64,000 nt of DNA. It comes from Warburgia ugandensis. Taxonomy: Eukaryota > Streptophyta > Magnoliopsida > Canellales > Canellaceae. The notes below the pieces were generated by a model. It was not told the DNA's origin. It saw nothing but the letters and a program-made list of their open reading frames with translations, and did not search any database. Shown in pieces: positions 1 through 10,673 of the stretch. Within the stretch, counting starts at the first letter, position 1; each line of letters starts with the position of its first letter. The stretch is from positions 18,699,103 through 18,763,102 of the forward strand of contig CP141131.1 of the NCBI GenBank assembly GCA_035236585.1, read 5' to 3'. The position numbers were made by a program, and so were the translations under genes.

Positions 1-366
1 ATGTCATTAAGCGGTGTAATTTCTTGTATGATATGGTTTCGATCTTTGTATAAGAACAGATTAGAGAATTCTGCACCATGTGCCTTGTTGTTTTACTTCT
101 AAATGAATGGCTTCTTTTTTTCGTCTTTTCTTTTGTAAATGTTTGTTAGTAAGGATTTGTTGAGTGATCGAGAAGATCAACAAAACACAATCCAAAATGA
201 TAGAAACCTCAATCTCAGCTGAAAAAGCTATAGTATACAATACCAGAAATAACCAGGATCAAGCAACCTGTTTCTCATTCATCAAGTAGAACACCTTCTC
301 TCACTGTAGATCTGTAAACATGGTTGAAGGATGTTGATACACTTAACAGGGTTTACTTCACTTCAT

Positions 367-657
367 CTATGGCATCCAGCCCGTCCAAGGACCACTAGAA
401 GAAGATTGCAGCCATCTATTAGTGTTAGCAGATTCACCTTTCACTTCAATGACTACTTTGAGCTCTCCTTCCATACATGAATTCCACTTCTAAATTCTGA
501 TAACTATTTTCTCTGCTTCTTGATGATCACTTATCTTAATTGGAGCATCAAAATCAAACAGCATCTCACCAGTAGAGTTTCTGAGCAGCCCACTAATGCC
601 AGCAATCACATTCCCATAGCAAGCTCTATCACAGTTGCACTTGAAGGAACACACTTG
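367..657 (-). pseudogene. RNase H-type (RVT_3-like) domain relic
   Basis: Read on the minus strand, about 97 codons resemble the plant RNase H-like domain found at the end of LINE polyproteins and in stand-alone plant RNase H-like genes. Visible landmarks in order are the first strand ending FKCNCD, the GLLRNSTGE turn, DFDAPI followed by an EAE helix motif, and SAN..RW with SSGPW near the end. A TAG at plus 491-493 interrupts the frame between the EAE helix and the next strand, and the frame ends at TAG (plus 367-369). The family's third acidic position, usually GDS, reads GES here. This is therefore a decayed copy. No reverse transcriptase could be read upstream, so I cannot tell a LINE remnant from a decayed host gene. 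Confidence 0.55.
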
Positions 658-1705
658 CGGGATTTCTGCTTCCTAATCTTGCATCTAGTGATCTCCTTTT
701 TTTCCCTCTGGGTGCATCAATGATCTCTTTCCTCTTCATTTCCATCTCCATAGAGTTTCTGAATTCTGCTTGAGCTTTAGCCCAACTACACACCCATTTC
801 GTTGTCTGATCTGAAATAACAGCAAAAGGAGACTTACCTTTACAACATCTTCTATTTCGTCAGTCATATGCTCCACAATAAAGCAAGCTTACTAATGTTC
901 CCAAGTATTTTGAATCTGCTGTTACACTTGGGAACTTGCGACTGCTGAAGGATGTTGTCCACTGAATGAGGCATGCACCACATTCACTCCAAACCTCTGA
1001 AGAATGGAGGGGTGACTGTTGGAGCTGCACTTCTGCCTGCCCTTACTTTCCAGGTGAAAATATGCACATTCATCGTATAAGAGCCTGTAGATACATTACA
1101 TACAGAATCTTTCTGCTGAGTATTTCTAGCTAAACAGATGCTTTATTTATAAAGGTTCACATCCATATTTAGGACTCTGAATAATTTAATCAGGAGCAAA
1201 ATGGTCCTCCGTGGCAGTTGGCTCAAGATTGGTGATGGACAATATTTATGGCACCTATCAAGACAAGAAGATGCAGACTTAGATCTCTTATGAGAAATCA
1301 TTTTCTTTGTGTTTTTTCTAGTGAAGTTTTTTTGAACATCTGACGCAGAGACATACCCGAGACCAAGATTGGTCGAAGGGATGGAAGGAGGAGTTCCCAA
1401 CTTACAAAAAGCGATCAGGCAATGCTGAAAAAACAAGCATCAGAGGATAAAAGCACGCAAATAGAGCATCAAAATAGAACCAAGTCATTATCCAATGCCC
1501 TGAGGATTCCAAACAGAAATTCTGGATACATATTCTCCACACCCTCAGTTGGAAATCTATCTGCGTCTTGGTTTACCAATCTTCCTGACATGATAAAAGA
1601 AATATCAAGGCCTTAAGCTGAAGGGTCAGTTATCGCAGCGCACATGGTAGAATAATTTCATGTACTTGGGAACTTTTGTCGAGAGCTGTCACTTTTACAT
1701 GGTAG

Positions 1706-2190
1706 GCAGAACCTTTGGCTGATCAAAACCATTCATCCCATTTCTCTTACTTTTGATGAATACTAATTCTTAAACAGCTCGGCCACAAAACCCTGGATGA
1801 TTGCCCCAAAATGGGGCTCACCATGCAAAAGTAGGAAGCTCCATGGTAAATTCCTATCCTGTCGTCCTATCGCACACGACAGCATCATGAATTAGAGGAC
1901 TGAACACTTGACATAGCTGAGGACAAGTGCACATTACTAGGCACACCCTTCGGCTGATCAAATCCATTCATTTCATTTCTCTTACTTTGGATGGATAGTA
2001 TGGGTCTAGAATATGAAACTATGTACCTTCGGCTACAAAGACATGGATGATCGCCCCAAGGTTGGGCTCATCGTGTAAAAGTGGGAAGCACTACGGCAAG
2101 TTCCTGTCTTATCGTCCTATAGCACATGACAACATCGTGAATTAGAAGAATGCGCACTTGGATTTATCTCAGGGCAAGTGTGCATTACAA
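1706..2190. repeat. tandem duplication, about 240-bp unit
   Basis: Two diverged copies of one unit follow each other. Both contain GGCTGATCAAA (1717 and 1952), TGGATGAT.GCCCCAA (about 1795 and 2045) and a CGTCCTAT.GCACA.GACA block. Spacing varies from 235 to 250 bp because of small indels. A weaker partial third copy may lie at 2395-2520. No coding frame was seen. Confidence 0.7.
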
Positions 2191-2621
2191 AGCCTCTTAC
2201 TGGCCTTTTCTGTACATCCAAGCCATTCTCCATGTTTGGAATGGCTTAGATAGGGTAAGTAGTAAATTTAATTTTCATTATATACTCTATCCTACGTGTT
2301 TTTTCTTCTTCTGAGTATGGCTGTAATTTTTAACGCAAGTCTTAAAGAAACATTGGATAAATTATGTAATGTACTAAAATTTGGTACTTAGTCTATCTAT
2401 CGCACACCTAACATCGTGAACGGCTTAGATCTACAAAAGAGGCAAGTAAAGCACACTTGCGCTTAGATAAATGCAAAACCCGAATTCTTCATTGGCATTT
2501 ATCTAGGACAAATGCACGCCATGCGTCCACTTGACTCGAAAAAATAACCTCACCTTGTTAGTGGGTTGTATGCTTCTTGTTCTTTTTTTTTTTTTCCCCC
2601 TTCAGCAAGAACTAATAAGGC

Positions 2622-2776
2622 AGTGTCTAGTGCAATTGGTGACAAATGACTTGGCGTCTCTCTTGTCATCTGCTTGGTCGAAAGTTTGAGAGCCAGCTTT
2701 TCTCATTAGGCTTAGATTAAAACTAGGAGTGCATGTGAGTAATTCGCTTTGTAATTCTTCGCTTGTACAAGAAATG
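2622..2776 (+). mobile_element. tRNA-derived SINE, second family, copy 1
   Basis: This stretch matches 9472-9612 along its length. The shared order is a CTAG.GCA.TTGGTG box resembling a pol III A box, a block with GGTTTGAG-like sequence resembling a B box, ATTAGG.TTA in the middle, and an end reading TAATTCTTC.CTTGTA.AAG. It is more decayed than the 9.5-kb copy and its B box is poor. It is unrelated in sequence to the Au-type SINEs. Confidence 0.5.
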
Positions 2777-3136
2777 TTAATGATTTTGAAACTTTTGACT
2801 ACACTTTTTTTTAAAAGATTTTTGCAAAAGTGGGAGTTTGGGATTTTTCTTAAAAAATTGAAATTGTGGAACTATTGTAATTTTAGAATTTTTTTGAATC
2901 TTAGGTAAAACTAAAATTTTGGGAAGATGATGATAGAACTATGAAGATACTAGTTTGACAAAAAAGATTGAAATTTTGAAAAGATGAGATTTTGGAATGA
3001 CTAAGATTCTATAAAGATAAGACTTTGGAAAGATTGAAAACTTGGAATTTTGGAAATTTAAAAGAGATGAAATGAACTCTTGAAAATATAAACTTTTGGT
3101 ACTTATCATAAATATCAAAAGAAGGTAACCTATCAT

Positions 3137-3224
3137 AAACGAATGCATTTAGATGATCCTAACTATTTATTTTGGGTTAAAAACGAATGCATTTAGATGA
3201 TCCTAACTATTTATTTTGGGTTAA
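3137..3224. repeat. perfect 44-bp tandem duplication
   Basis: Two identical 44-bp units (3137-3180 and 3181-3224) abut, each beginning AAACGAATGC and ending TTTGGGTTAA. Perfect identity in otherwise decayed intergenic DNA points to a recent event, or to an assembly artefact. Confidence 0.9.
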
Positions 3225-3313
3225 AAAAAAATAGTCCTAACTTTTTACTTAGAGAGACATAGACTAAAAAATATCTAATAGGCATGAGATCTGATGTCTA
3301 GCCCATCTAAGCC

Positions 3314-3840
3314 ATTCCCAACATGCTTGGGTTTACACAATGTATTTTACGATCCATCCCGATCTCCCTCACCAGCTCTACGTTCATGGTTAAGATGAGG
3401 CGGAACCAGAGTTTTAATCAGACGTGCGAGCCACCGGACCAGTCTTGATTCCCTCCATCCATGTTCCTGCCTTCGCGTTCCGCCTCTCAAATCCGAAATT
3501 TCAAACAGAGAACTTTCTTCTCATCTAAATTGTACAGGCGAAACCAACCGCAGTTAATGCTACAACAACTGGAGGGAATCATTCCCAACATGCTTGGGTT
3601 TACACAATGTATTTTACGATCCATCTCGATCTCCCTCACCAGCTCTACGTTCATCGTTAAGATGAGGCGGAACCAGAGTTTTCATCAGACGTGCGAGCCA
3701 CTGGACCAGTCTTGATTCCCTCCATCCATGTTCCTGCCTTCGCGTTCCGCCTCTCAAATCCAAAATTTCAAACAGAGAACTTTCTTCTCATCTAAATTGT
3801 ACAGGCGAAACCAACCGCAGTTAATGCTACAACAACTGGA
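3314..3840. repeat. 260-bp tandem duplication upstream of the kinase-less receptor gene
   Basis: Units 3314-3573 and 3581-3840 repeat at a 267-bp period with about five mismatches by eye. They lie immediately 5' of the receptor-like CDS at 3927, so the promoter or 5' UTR has been duplicated. Each unit carries the same ATG (3461 and 3728) opening an upstream reading frame. Just downstream, a short motif GATTTTCCCTTCCAAA occurs twice, at about 3844 and 3892. Confidence 0.9.
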
Positions 3841-4027
3841 CCTGATTTTCCCTTCCAAACGACCGCATGCCTACAACAGCAATTGGATCAGATTTTCCCT
3901 TCCAAATGATCCCATTCTCGCCATCCATGGCGAATTCCCTTCAAGCCCGCGAAAATCTCTTTCTGACATTCTTACACATTCTGCTTTTGTCCACCCTTGT
4001 CAATCTCTCTTCGGCTTTCCATCCTAG
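3728..4027 (+). promoter_or_regulatory. upstream ORF overlapping the receptor-like CDS start
   Basis: A 99-codon frame starts at the ATG in the second tandem unit and runs past the proposed main start at 3927 in a different frame. If transcription begins upstream of 3728, this uORF would reduce initiation at 3927. The equivalent ATG of the first unit (3461) opens an 84-codon frame. Neither encoded peptide resembles a known protein. A regulatory role is inference and depends on where transcription starts. Confidence 0.35.
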
Positions 4028-5375
4028 AGATAACCACCTGATCAACTGTGGGTCTACCACCGCAATCAAAATAGATGACAGAAGTTTTAGCCCAGATTCT
4101 GATACAGAATCGGTCCGTCTCTATACAACCCAAAATATCACCCTCACGGACGGAAACCCGTCTCCAGATTCATCTCCTCTGTACCACACAGCAAGAGTTT
4201 TTCAGACATTATCATCCTACGAGTTTCTGCTCAACAACAAAGGTTATCATCTGATAAGACTCCATTTCTCCCCTTTTTCATCTCAAGAATACAATCTCTA
4301 CGAAGCTGTTTTCCACCTTTCTGCTCTTGGGTTTGATGATTTTGTACTGTTGGAAGAATTCCATGTGCATAGCGAAACCCCGGTTGTTAAAGAATTCTTT
4401 CTTAAGGTAGATGAAGAGAGACTTGTGATATCTGTTATGCCCATTACTTTTGCATTTATCAATGCCATAGAGGTGTTTACTGCACCAGCAGAACTCGTTC
4501 CCGGCGTTGCTCGCTTAGTTACGCCCAATGAAATTGTTGAAGGCTACCATGGTTTGTCCGAACAGGCTTTCGAAGCTGTTTATAGGATCAATGTGGGTGG
4601 TCCTATGGTTACCCCTTTTAATGATACTGTGTGGAGAACGTGGGTTCCTGATCATAGTTTTCTGAAACTGGGTTCATCTTCAAAGGTCATATCCTATAGC
4701 GGGTGGGTAAATTATCAGTTAGGTGGAGCAAGCCGCTTAGTTGCTCCAGATAACGTCTATAATTCTGCTCGAGTACTCAAAGGAAGGGCTTCGGAGGTGG
4801 CGGAAGGCAGAATAACTTGGAGTTTTCCTGTAAACTTGGGTCACAAGTACCTCATTCGGATGCATTTCTGCGATATTGTCAGCAAAGCGGCCAATGAGCT
4901 TTATTTCAATGTGTTCATCAATGGGTTTTATGCATACAAGGATCTTGATCTCTCGGACATTATGAATCAAATGTTGGCTGCCCCGTACTACATAGACTTT
5001 GTTGCTGATCCTGTGAGTTCAGGGGCCATAAATATCAGCATCGGTACTTCTGGTCTCAGTGATCCTTCGAGAGTTAACGTTATACTGAACGGATTGGAGA
5101 TTATGAGGATGAACAATTCATTGGGTAGCCTCGCTGGAGAACTACCAGCAAGTAGGATTTCAGAGGTTTGGGCAGTTGAAGTTGGTATTTTCTTGTGCTC
5201 AGTTCTCGGTGCCGTTTCTTCTATGAGCTTGTTGGTATATGGATTCAAGCTGTTGTTGAGGAGGGTACTTGTTCTAAAGAATTCTGCAGCTTGGTTACCT
5301 TTGCCTACGAGTGTAATACAAGATAAGAAAAGATATGTGAAAGTACCATCTTTGGGTGAATTAGAAGATAACTAA
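3927..5375 (+). CDS. malectin-like receptor-like protein lacking the kinase domain
   Basis: The uninterrupted frame gives 482 residues from the ATG at 3927, which sits in a good context (CCATGGC) directly before a signal peptide of about residues 1-30. An in-frame ATG at 3867 would add 20 residues before the signal and is less likely. Residues 32-395 match the malectin-like ectodomain of CrRLK1L receptors: DNHLINCGS near the start, SSPLY.TARVF, the FSPFSSQEYNL stretch, the RINVGG start of the second lobe, WRTWVPD, and RMHFCDIV..ANELYFNVFING. There are several N-glycosylation sequons, for example N70, N232, N369 and N396. A single membrane span lies at about 417-440, followed by RR and a tail of some 40 residues ending at TAA. 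The tail retains a counterpart of the juxtamembrane W.P.P block of the paralogue at 15044-17566. The frame stops before any kinase, and no kinase remnant is visible in the next 600 bp. CrRLK1L ectodomains are known to bind RALF peptides with LLG co-receptors. A decoy or co-receptor role for this protein is inference. A truncated pseudogene kept open by chance is the alternative. Confidence 0.8.
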   Translation: MANSLQARENLFLTFLHILLLSTLVNLSSAFHPRDNHLINCGSTTAIKIDDRSFSPDSDTESVRLYTTQNITLTDGNPSPDSSPLYHTARVFQTLSSYEFLLNNKGYHLIRLHFSPFSSQEYNLYEAVFHLSALGFDDFVLLEEFHVHSETPVVKEFFLKVDEERLVISVMPITFAFINAIEVFTAPAELVPGVARLVTPNEIVEGYHGLSEQAFEAVYRINVGGPMVTPFNDTVWRTWVPDHSFLKLGSSSKVISYSGWVNYQLGGASRLVAPDNVYNSARVLKGRASEVAEGRITWSFPVNLGHKYLIRMHFCDIVSKAANELYFNVFINGFYAYKDLDLSDIMNQMLAAPYYIDFVADPVSSGAINISIGTSGLSDPSRVNVILNGLEIMRMNNSLGSLAGELPASRISEVWAVEVGIFLCSVLGAVSSMSLLVYGFKLLLRRVLVLKNSAAWLPLPTSVIQDKKRYVKVPSLGELEDN

Positions 5376-5995
5376 ATGGTTTATTATGGGCCTAGAATCT
5401 TTGTAGAAGAAAGATACAGATTGCTCCACCACATTTCTCTAGTTGGAGTTGCATTTCTAATCTCTCAAAGTGCTTCTGTGATTTAAAAGTCTCACTTTGT
5501 AGATATACTGGACCAATTGAATATATAATTGATTTTTTCCTCCTTGGATAACATTCTATATATTGAATTCTCGAGTTGTAGGTATCATTTATGAATTACC
5601 CTCGGCCTTCTGATCGTGGGAATATCTGTGTTTTTGGATGTTTTATTTTCTTTCTTTCTTCTGAAAATTGGCGGTAGGTTGATTGACAGAAAGGCAGAAA
5701 CAGCAACAATCATACAGTGGAGCTAGTCTAGAGCCTGCTGCTCTCATTGCTGCGTCGAAAGGGGTGGGGAGGGCTAAGCCCAGCAAAATGCACATAATCA
5801 GATTCTTTTTCTGTAAAGTAGGAGGAGAGGTCTATCAATGACTTAAAAACCATCTAAAGCCCTTGCTCTTATAAAAGAATTAGTGAAAATCGAACTAACT
5901 AGATTCTAAAACAACGGTGATTAGCCAAAGAGCACTTACTGTGTGTAAACTAACCATAAAAGGAACAAAAGAAAAATAGAAGTCAAGCCCCTTAA
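5376..5995. other. 3' flank of the receptor-like gene, no feature seen
   Basis: AT-rich sequence probably includes the 3' UTR. I looked for kinase motifs (GxGxxG, HRD, DFG) and saw none. No repeat was recognised. Confidence 0.4.
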
Positions 5996-7184
5996 AATGG
6001 TTCAATTCGAAATTTAACTGCAACTCCTAGCCCAAGGTAATTTTTATTTCTCTTTTTCTTTAATAAGTAGCTATTATACATAGAGTTATTCTAAACAAAA
6101 GAAATAAACTTCCTCTACAAGAAAACTATCACTATTGGGTCATACATGTCATATTAAGAATAAGAAGAGGAAAGTAAACTATCCTATTAGACCAAATAAA
6201 AAATATAAATACTTCAGCCAATAAGTTAACATCTTAGTTGTGACATATTTTGGGCTCACTGGCATGATAATAGTCGCGTCCCCTTCAAATGAACCCTGTT
6301 CTCAATGTTCGGGTTTGGACATTATTTTTCTTTAGTAGTTCAACAAGTATATAATAAACTTTTATCATCATTAGCCTTTCCATTAAAATCTGAAAAACCA
6401 ACAAGCAAGGTACACCACCTGCCGTCTTAAATTTATCTGCTTCAACAAATCAAACCCACCAATGGTTGGATCAGAGTCATTTCCTATTTCCTTGAAACAC
6501 GTAATATTATAGTATTTCCTTACCTGTGTCTACTTCAAGTAATAAAACCCACCAATAGTCAGATCAAAGTCATTTAGTATTTTATATCAGGTTGGCTGTT
6601 GTCACCAGGAAATACTTTTGCGCTTGCTTGCACTAATGGTTCGAGATCAACATTTGTGACAGTCCTTTCTTGTTGCATGCCTTCAAGATATGTTGTCACA
6701 GGAACCTGATCTTTCTTTGTCTGCTTTGCTAACATTTGTTTTCATAAGACTCATCAATGTTGTGTTCATATCCCAAATTGCTTCAGCCATCTTCTTGAGA
6801 TCTTCTTTCAAACATGTCATCACTAACTCTAAATGAGTGATTCATTTCTCATTGGTAACCATGCATCAAACCACTCTGATACCAATTGAAATGATCATAA
6901 ATAAAATGGTTCAAGTCGAGGAGAACTGCTTTCCTTTTGGTTCAATTCAAGAAGAACTACAACTCTTAGCCCATGGCAATTTCCATCACTTTTTCTTCAA
7001 TAAGTAGTTGTTATATATATTTATAGACTTGTACTAAACTAAAGAGATAAACTTCCTCTAAAAGGAAACTACCACTATTGGCTAATACATGTTATATCAG
7101 ACTAAAAAGAGGAAAGTAATCTATCCTATTGGATCAAATAGAAATACTTTTAGCCTGAGCAGCTTTATTTAATAAACTATGACA
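5996..7184 (-). mobile_element. short LTR retrotransposon (truncated gypsy-like, TRIM/LARD-like)
   Basis: Two related blocks flank about 640 bp of internal sequence. The right LTR is 6887-7184, the left about 5996-6245. Shared landmarks are AAAATGGTTCAA, GCAACTC.TAGCCCA, AATAAACTTCCTCTA and a common end in TGACA. On the minus strand the right LTR ends ..TTTCA and is followed at once by ATTGGTATCAGAG (plus 6874-6886), the initiator tRNA-Met primer site. A minus-strand gag-like start follows, with MAEAIWDMNTTLMSLM readable near 6770-6810. The left LTR lacks a clean TG end, so its outer edge is truncated and I could not assign a target duplication. No pol is present, so movement would have depended on enzymes from elsewhere. 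Confidence 0.65.
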
Positions 7185-8211
7185 TCCCTAGCATCATAAC
7201 AAAAAACGTTCACAGCTTGGGGTCTAACCTTGTTCTTCAACACTCCAGAATATAGCTGGGTGGCAGAGGTGACTATTACAAACCAACGTCCTTCGTGCCG
7301 CTTACCATCTCTTCAGCCATGTCCATGCAGTATTGCTATACCTGTTGGTTATCTGCTTTCTGCAAGACCCAAGGAACAGTAATATCAGTATCAAATAATG
7401 CAGCAAAATGTTCTTTACCCGTCTTAGATCCTCTGGACCAGATGAGGCATCACCTACCCATCAACTATTGGCAATCCAGCAGATAGTCCCAGGTCAATAT
7501 CTAGTCGGGGCTGGCTGTCCAACAAAATCTGAGCAGTCAATGGTGAGGGGCATGAAAGGACCAAATAGGGTGCATGAACTCCCTTTGTTCCCCATCTTCA
7601 TGTAGTAAGATGTGACCGAGGAAGTTCCCAAAGAACCCCCTTCTGTAACAATTTACTGCCAAGGGAGGCCCAATTAGTCTGCCACCCAATCACCTCATAT
7701 TAGCCGGCAATTATTTTCTATCATCTCTAAACAAGCAAACGTTTCCTACCAATGATACAACTAACTCTGGAAAATTGATTTGAGAGAGCCATGGTAGTCT
7801 TGCAGATTGGAAAATGGACCACAAAAGCCTTAAAAAGAGGGTGATTGGGCTATCTTCTTTTTGTTAGAAGAGGGAGAATCTATGATCGCTTAGGAGGTTA
7901 TAAGTACAATAGTTAGAGAGAGTGCTAAATGTCTAGGATAACGTTAGTAATACTTTAGTTGCCTTTGAGCTTCTTGATTGACCACAGAATCAGCAACTAT
8001 GTTTACTGATCTCTGATCTCTTCACATGTGAAAACTGATGCGAAGCTACTTTAAGGCATCTTTCCATTAATGTGAAAACATTGCTAAATTTCCGTGTTAA
8101 CTATCTAGATTCAAAAGCCACCTGATGATTGGATTCAGATTGGACCATAAAAAATCCGAACTAGCACTGAATGGATTGGATTTATGAAATTCCGTACTAT
8201 CCGAATCTAGA
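7185..8211. other. intergenic, no feature recognised
   Basis: Short frames around 7295-7605 show no similarity I recognise. The stretch may be further decayed retroelement sequence. Confidence 0.3.
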
Positions 8212-8371
8212 AGGGGAGCCTTGGCGCAACGGTAAAGTTCTTGTCGTGTGACCTTGAAGTCATGGGTTCAAGGCGTAGAAACAGCCTTTTGCAAAAATGC
8301 AAGATAAGGCTGCGTACTATAGACCCTTGTAGTCCACCCCTTTCTTGGACCCTGCATAGGCAGGAACTTCG
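8212..8371 (+). mobile_element. Au-type SINE
   Basis: A tRNA-derived SINE starts GGGGAGCCTTGGCGCAACGG (A box) with B box GGTTCAAGGCG, then ACAGCC.TTTGCAAAAATGCA, a TAGACCCTTGTAGTCCACCCC block, GGACCCTGCATAGGCAGG and a CTTCG end. This is the structure of the Au SINE family known across flowering plants. No clear target duplication was found. Confidence 0.85.
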
Positions 8372-9471
8372 CTGATCAACATAAAAGACAACACACTACG
8401 TAAATGCAGTGTGCAAATTTAATCTGCATGGATCTTTCACTTAATTTACTTCTTTTGGAATCGTAAAGAAAATGCTGAAGTAATTGTAAGACAGATGAAA
8501 CTCAATTTCTTCGTTTGGAATTCTCCATATACTTTCGAGTTTATTATCACAACCAGCATAGGCTGCTTCTCATGGTCCTTTTAGTATTATCATTCCAGAA
8601 TTAGTATACAGATCCCACAGAACCAAAGTATATGCAGGAAAAAGTACTAAAGAGGACCGCCCTTTTAATGATCAGAACCCCATATCTGGTTGAACATGCC
8701 ATATAAAATTCTTTGCCATTGATGCTAAAGAACCTTAGATTTGCTAGTGATGGTAATATGTTCTTTCTCTAACTTTTTTTAACCATTCATTTACAAGCCA
8801 TAATTAAGTCAGAGGTTTATGGATCCTAGAGTTTGCTCTTGAGTCATCCATACATGGTTAATTGCAAGATTGGTGGTCTGGATTATTGAAAATATCTAAA
8901 TCTCTTTCTAAAGTCTACAAATAGAAAAGTTTGACAAGGTTTTGAGTTTTGGAACACTGACCTTCCACTGTAAGGGTTAGGAGCTTAGGTGCCCACGCTT
9001 TTAGTATTGTTACATGAAGCGTATCACAGGCCAGAAAGGATACTTGACAATCAAGTTGAAGCTAGGAAAGGGATTTTGCTATTCAACAAGAGGACTTGAA
9101 TGTGGATTACTGCTCCTTTGGTTATGATCATCAATTGCTAATCATTTTAATATATTCTTCCTAAAGGTGTGTCCTGCCAAACAAAGGGTCTAGATCAAAG
9201 ACAAGCGTGTCCATAATCCTGATCATCCTTCTCTGGCCTCATATACCACTAGCTCGATTACTGATCATTACTTTGAGAGGTTGATATTTCATATTGAGAG
9301 AGAGGCTGTCATTTACCACAAATAATGGAACCTTTGTTTTTTTTCTTGTTAAACAAAGTGCAAGAGAATACTTTTACTAAAGTTTTTCTTTTCTTTTCTT
9401 TTCTTTTTTTCTATTCTTAGTTTTAGCAATTTAAGAAACCTTAGTAGCAAACACAAAAGGTATTGCCAACA
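8372..9471. other. intergenic, no feature recognised
   Basis: AT-rich sequence without a convincing coding frame or repeat. A pyrimidine-rich CTTTT run lies near 9390. Confidence 0.3.
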
Positions 9472-9612
9472 AATATCTAGCGCAGTTGGTGGCAGACAAC
9501 TTGCATCTCCCTGGGATAAACTTAGTTGCAGGTTTGAGTGACCACTCTCCTTCGCCCCAGATTAGGTTTAAGAGTGTGTGAGTGATTTGCTTGTAATTCT
9601 TCACTTGTATAA
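9472..9612 (+). mobile_element. tRNA-derived SINE, second family, copy 2
   Basis: This is the better preserved of two copies. TAGCGCAGTTGG at about 9478-9489 fits the pol III A-box consensus very well, and GGTTTGAGTGACC about 45 bp further resembles a B box. The body shares ATTAGGTTTA and the end TAATTCTTCACTTGTATAAG with the copy at 2622-2776. Box order and spacing are those of a tRNA-derived SINE head. I do not recognise the family. Confidence 0.6.
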
Positions 9613-10461
9613 GAATAATAACTACAAAAATATTCCTGCAATGTTAAGTTGAACCGAACTTCATCCAACATATTTGGCCAGCAAAAGGTCCATGTGAACC
9701 AACCAGTTCAACTAAGAGTGTCAAATTTTTCCTTTTTTCTTTTTAAAGATGATAACTGCAGCTATTGGACTCATACACTACATAACTGCCACCAAAGACA
9801 ACTGGTTGATTTCCCAACTATCTGCTAAAGTTTCAGCAGAGGTGAGAAAAAACGAATAATTATTTACTATATTTAAGGCGGAATTTCCATGCTAGAACAT
9901 TATCAACTGCATGAAGATAGTAGCCAGTCTACAAAGTGAGGTCAACCATCATCATCATTAACATCAAAGCCTTATCTCAATTTGGGGTAGGCTTACAAAA
10001 TGAGATCAACCTAATTTCTAAAAGCTGTTGTGACTGTGGCATTTGAAACCGATATGTCATCTACACAATTCACAAGCCCAAGTAATAAAAAGTTCAGTTT
10101 CTAGTCTAATGCTATTGCTATTTCCTGGGAATGTAAACATCAATATTTTTTCCTCTCTCCCTATGCATTTGGCTAGTGACTAGAAGCAATATGCAATGAA
10201 ATTTGAGTGAAGATCAAACTACCTGCCGTGAAAGAGCAGAATGAACAGATCATGATATGGAAGTGACAAGGGTAATAAAAACAAAAGACAGAGGAATTAA
10301 GTGTTTATAAATTCACGACTACACGAATGATTGTTGGCACCTCTACTTTACACCAAATTACATGGTTAGTTCGTGATACCAACACTACCACATCATCTCC
10401 AGAGACCTGTAATGTCGAACAACATGCATCTCAAAATGACAAATAGATGAGCATCAAAACG

Positions 10462-10490
10462 TATCAGCATCAGCATCAGCATCAGCATCA
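10462..10490. repeat. (CAGCAT)n microsatellite
   Basis: About four units of a hexanucleotide repeat lie in non-coding sequence. Confidence 0.8.
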
Positions 10491-10673
10491 AAAGCTGGAC
10501 ATTATCCTAGACCACAGACTAGTTTGTATTCATAGATTTAACCCATAAAGGTCCATCCGGATGGATAAAATATATACTCTCGTCTGGTTTTTCTTTCTAT
10601 ACTTTTGCCTTCTGCCATGTACACAGTGATATTTTGTAGAGAGTGTTGGCTCGCTCCACATACTAATTTAAGG

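Noticed and set aside
10462-10490. Short regular repeats considered as a CRISPR-like array
   Set aside because: It is a simple hexanucleotide microsatellite without spacers, in a eukaryotic genome.
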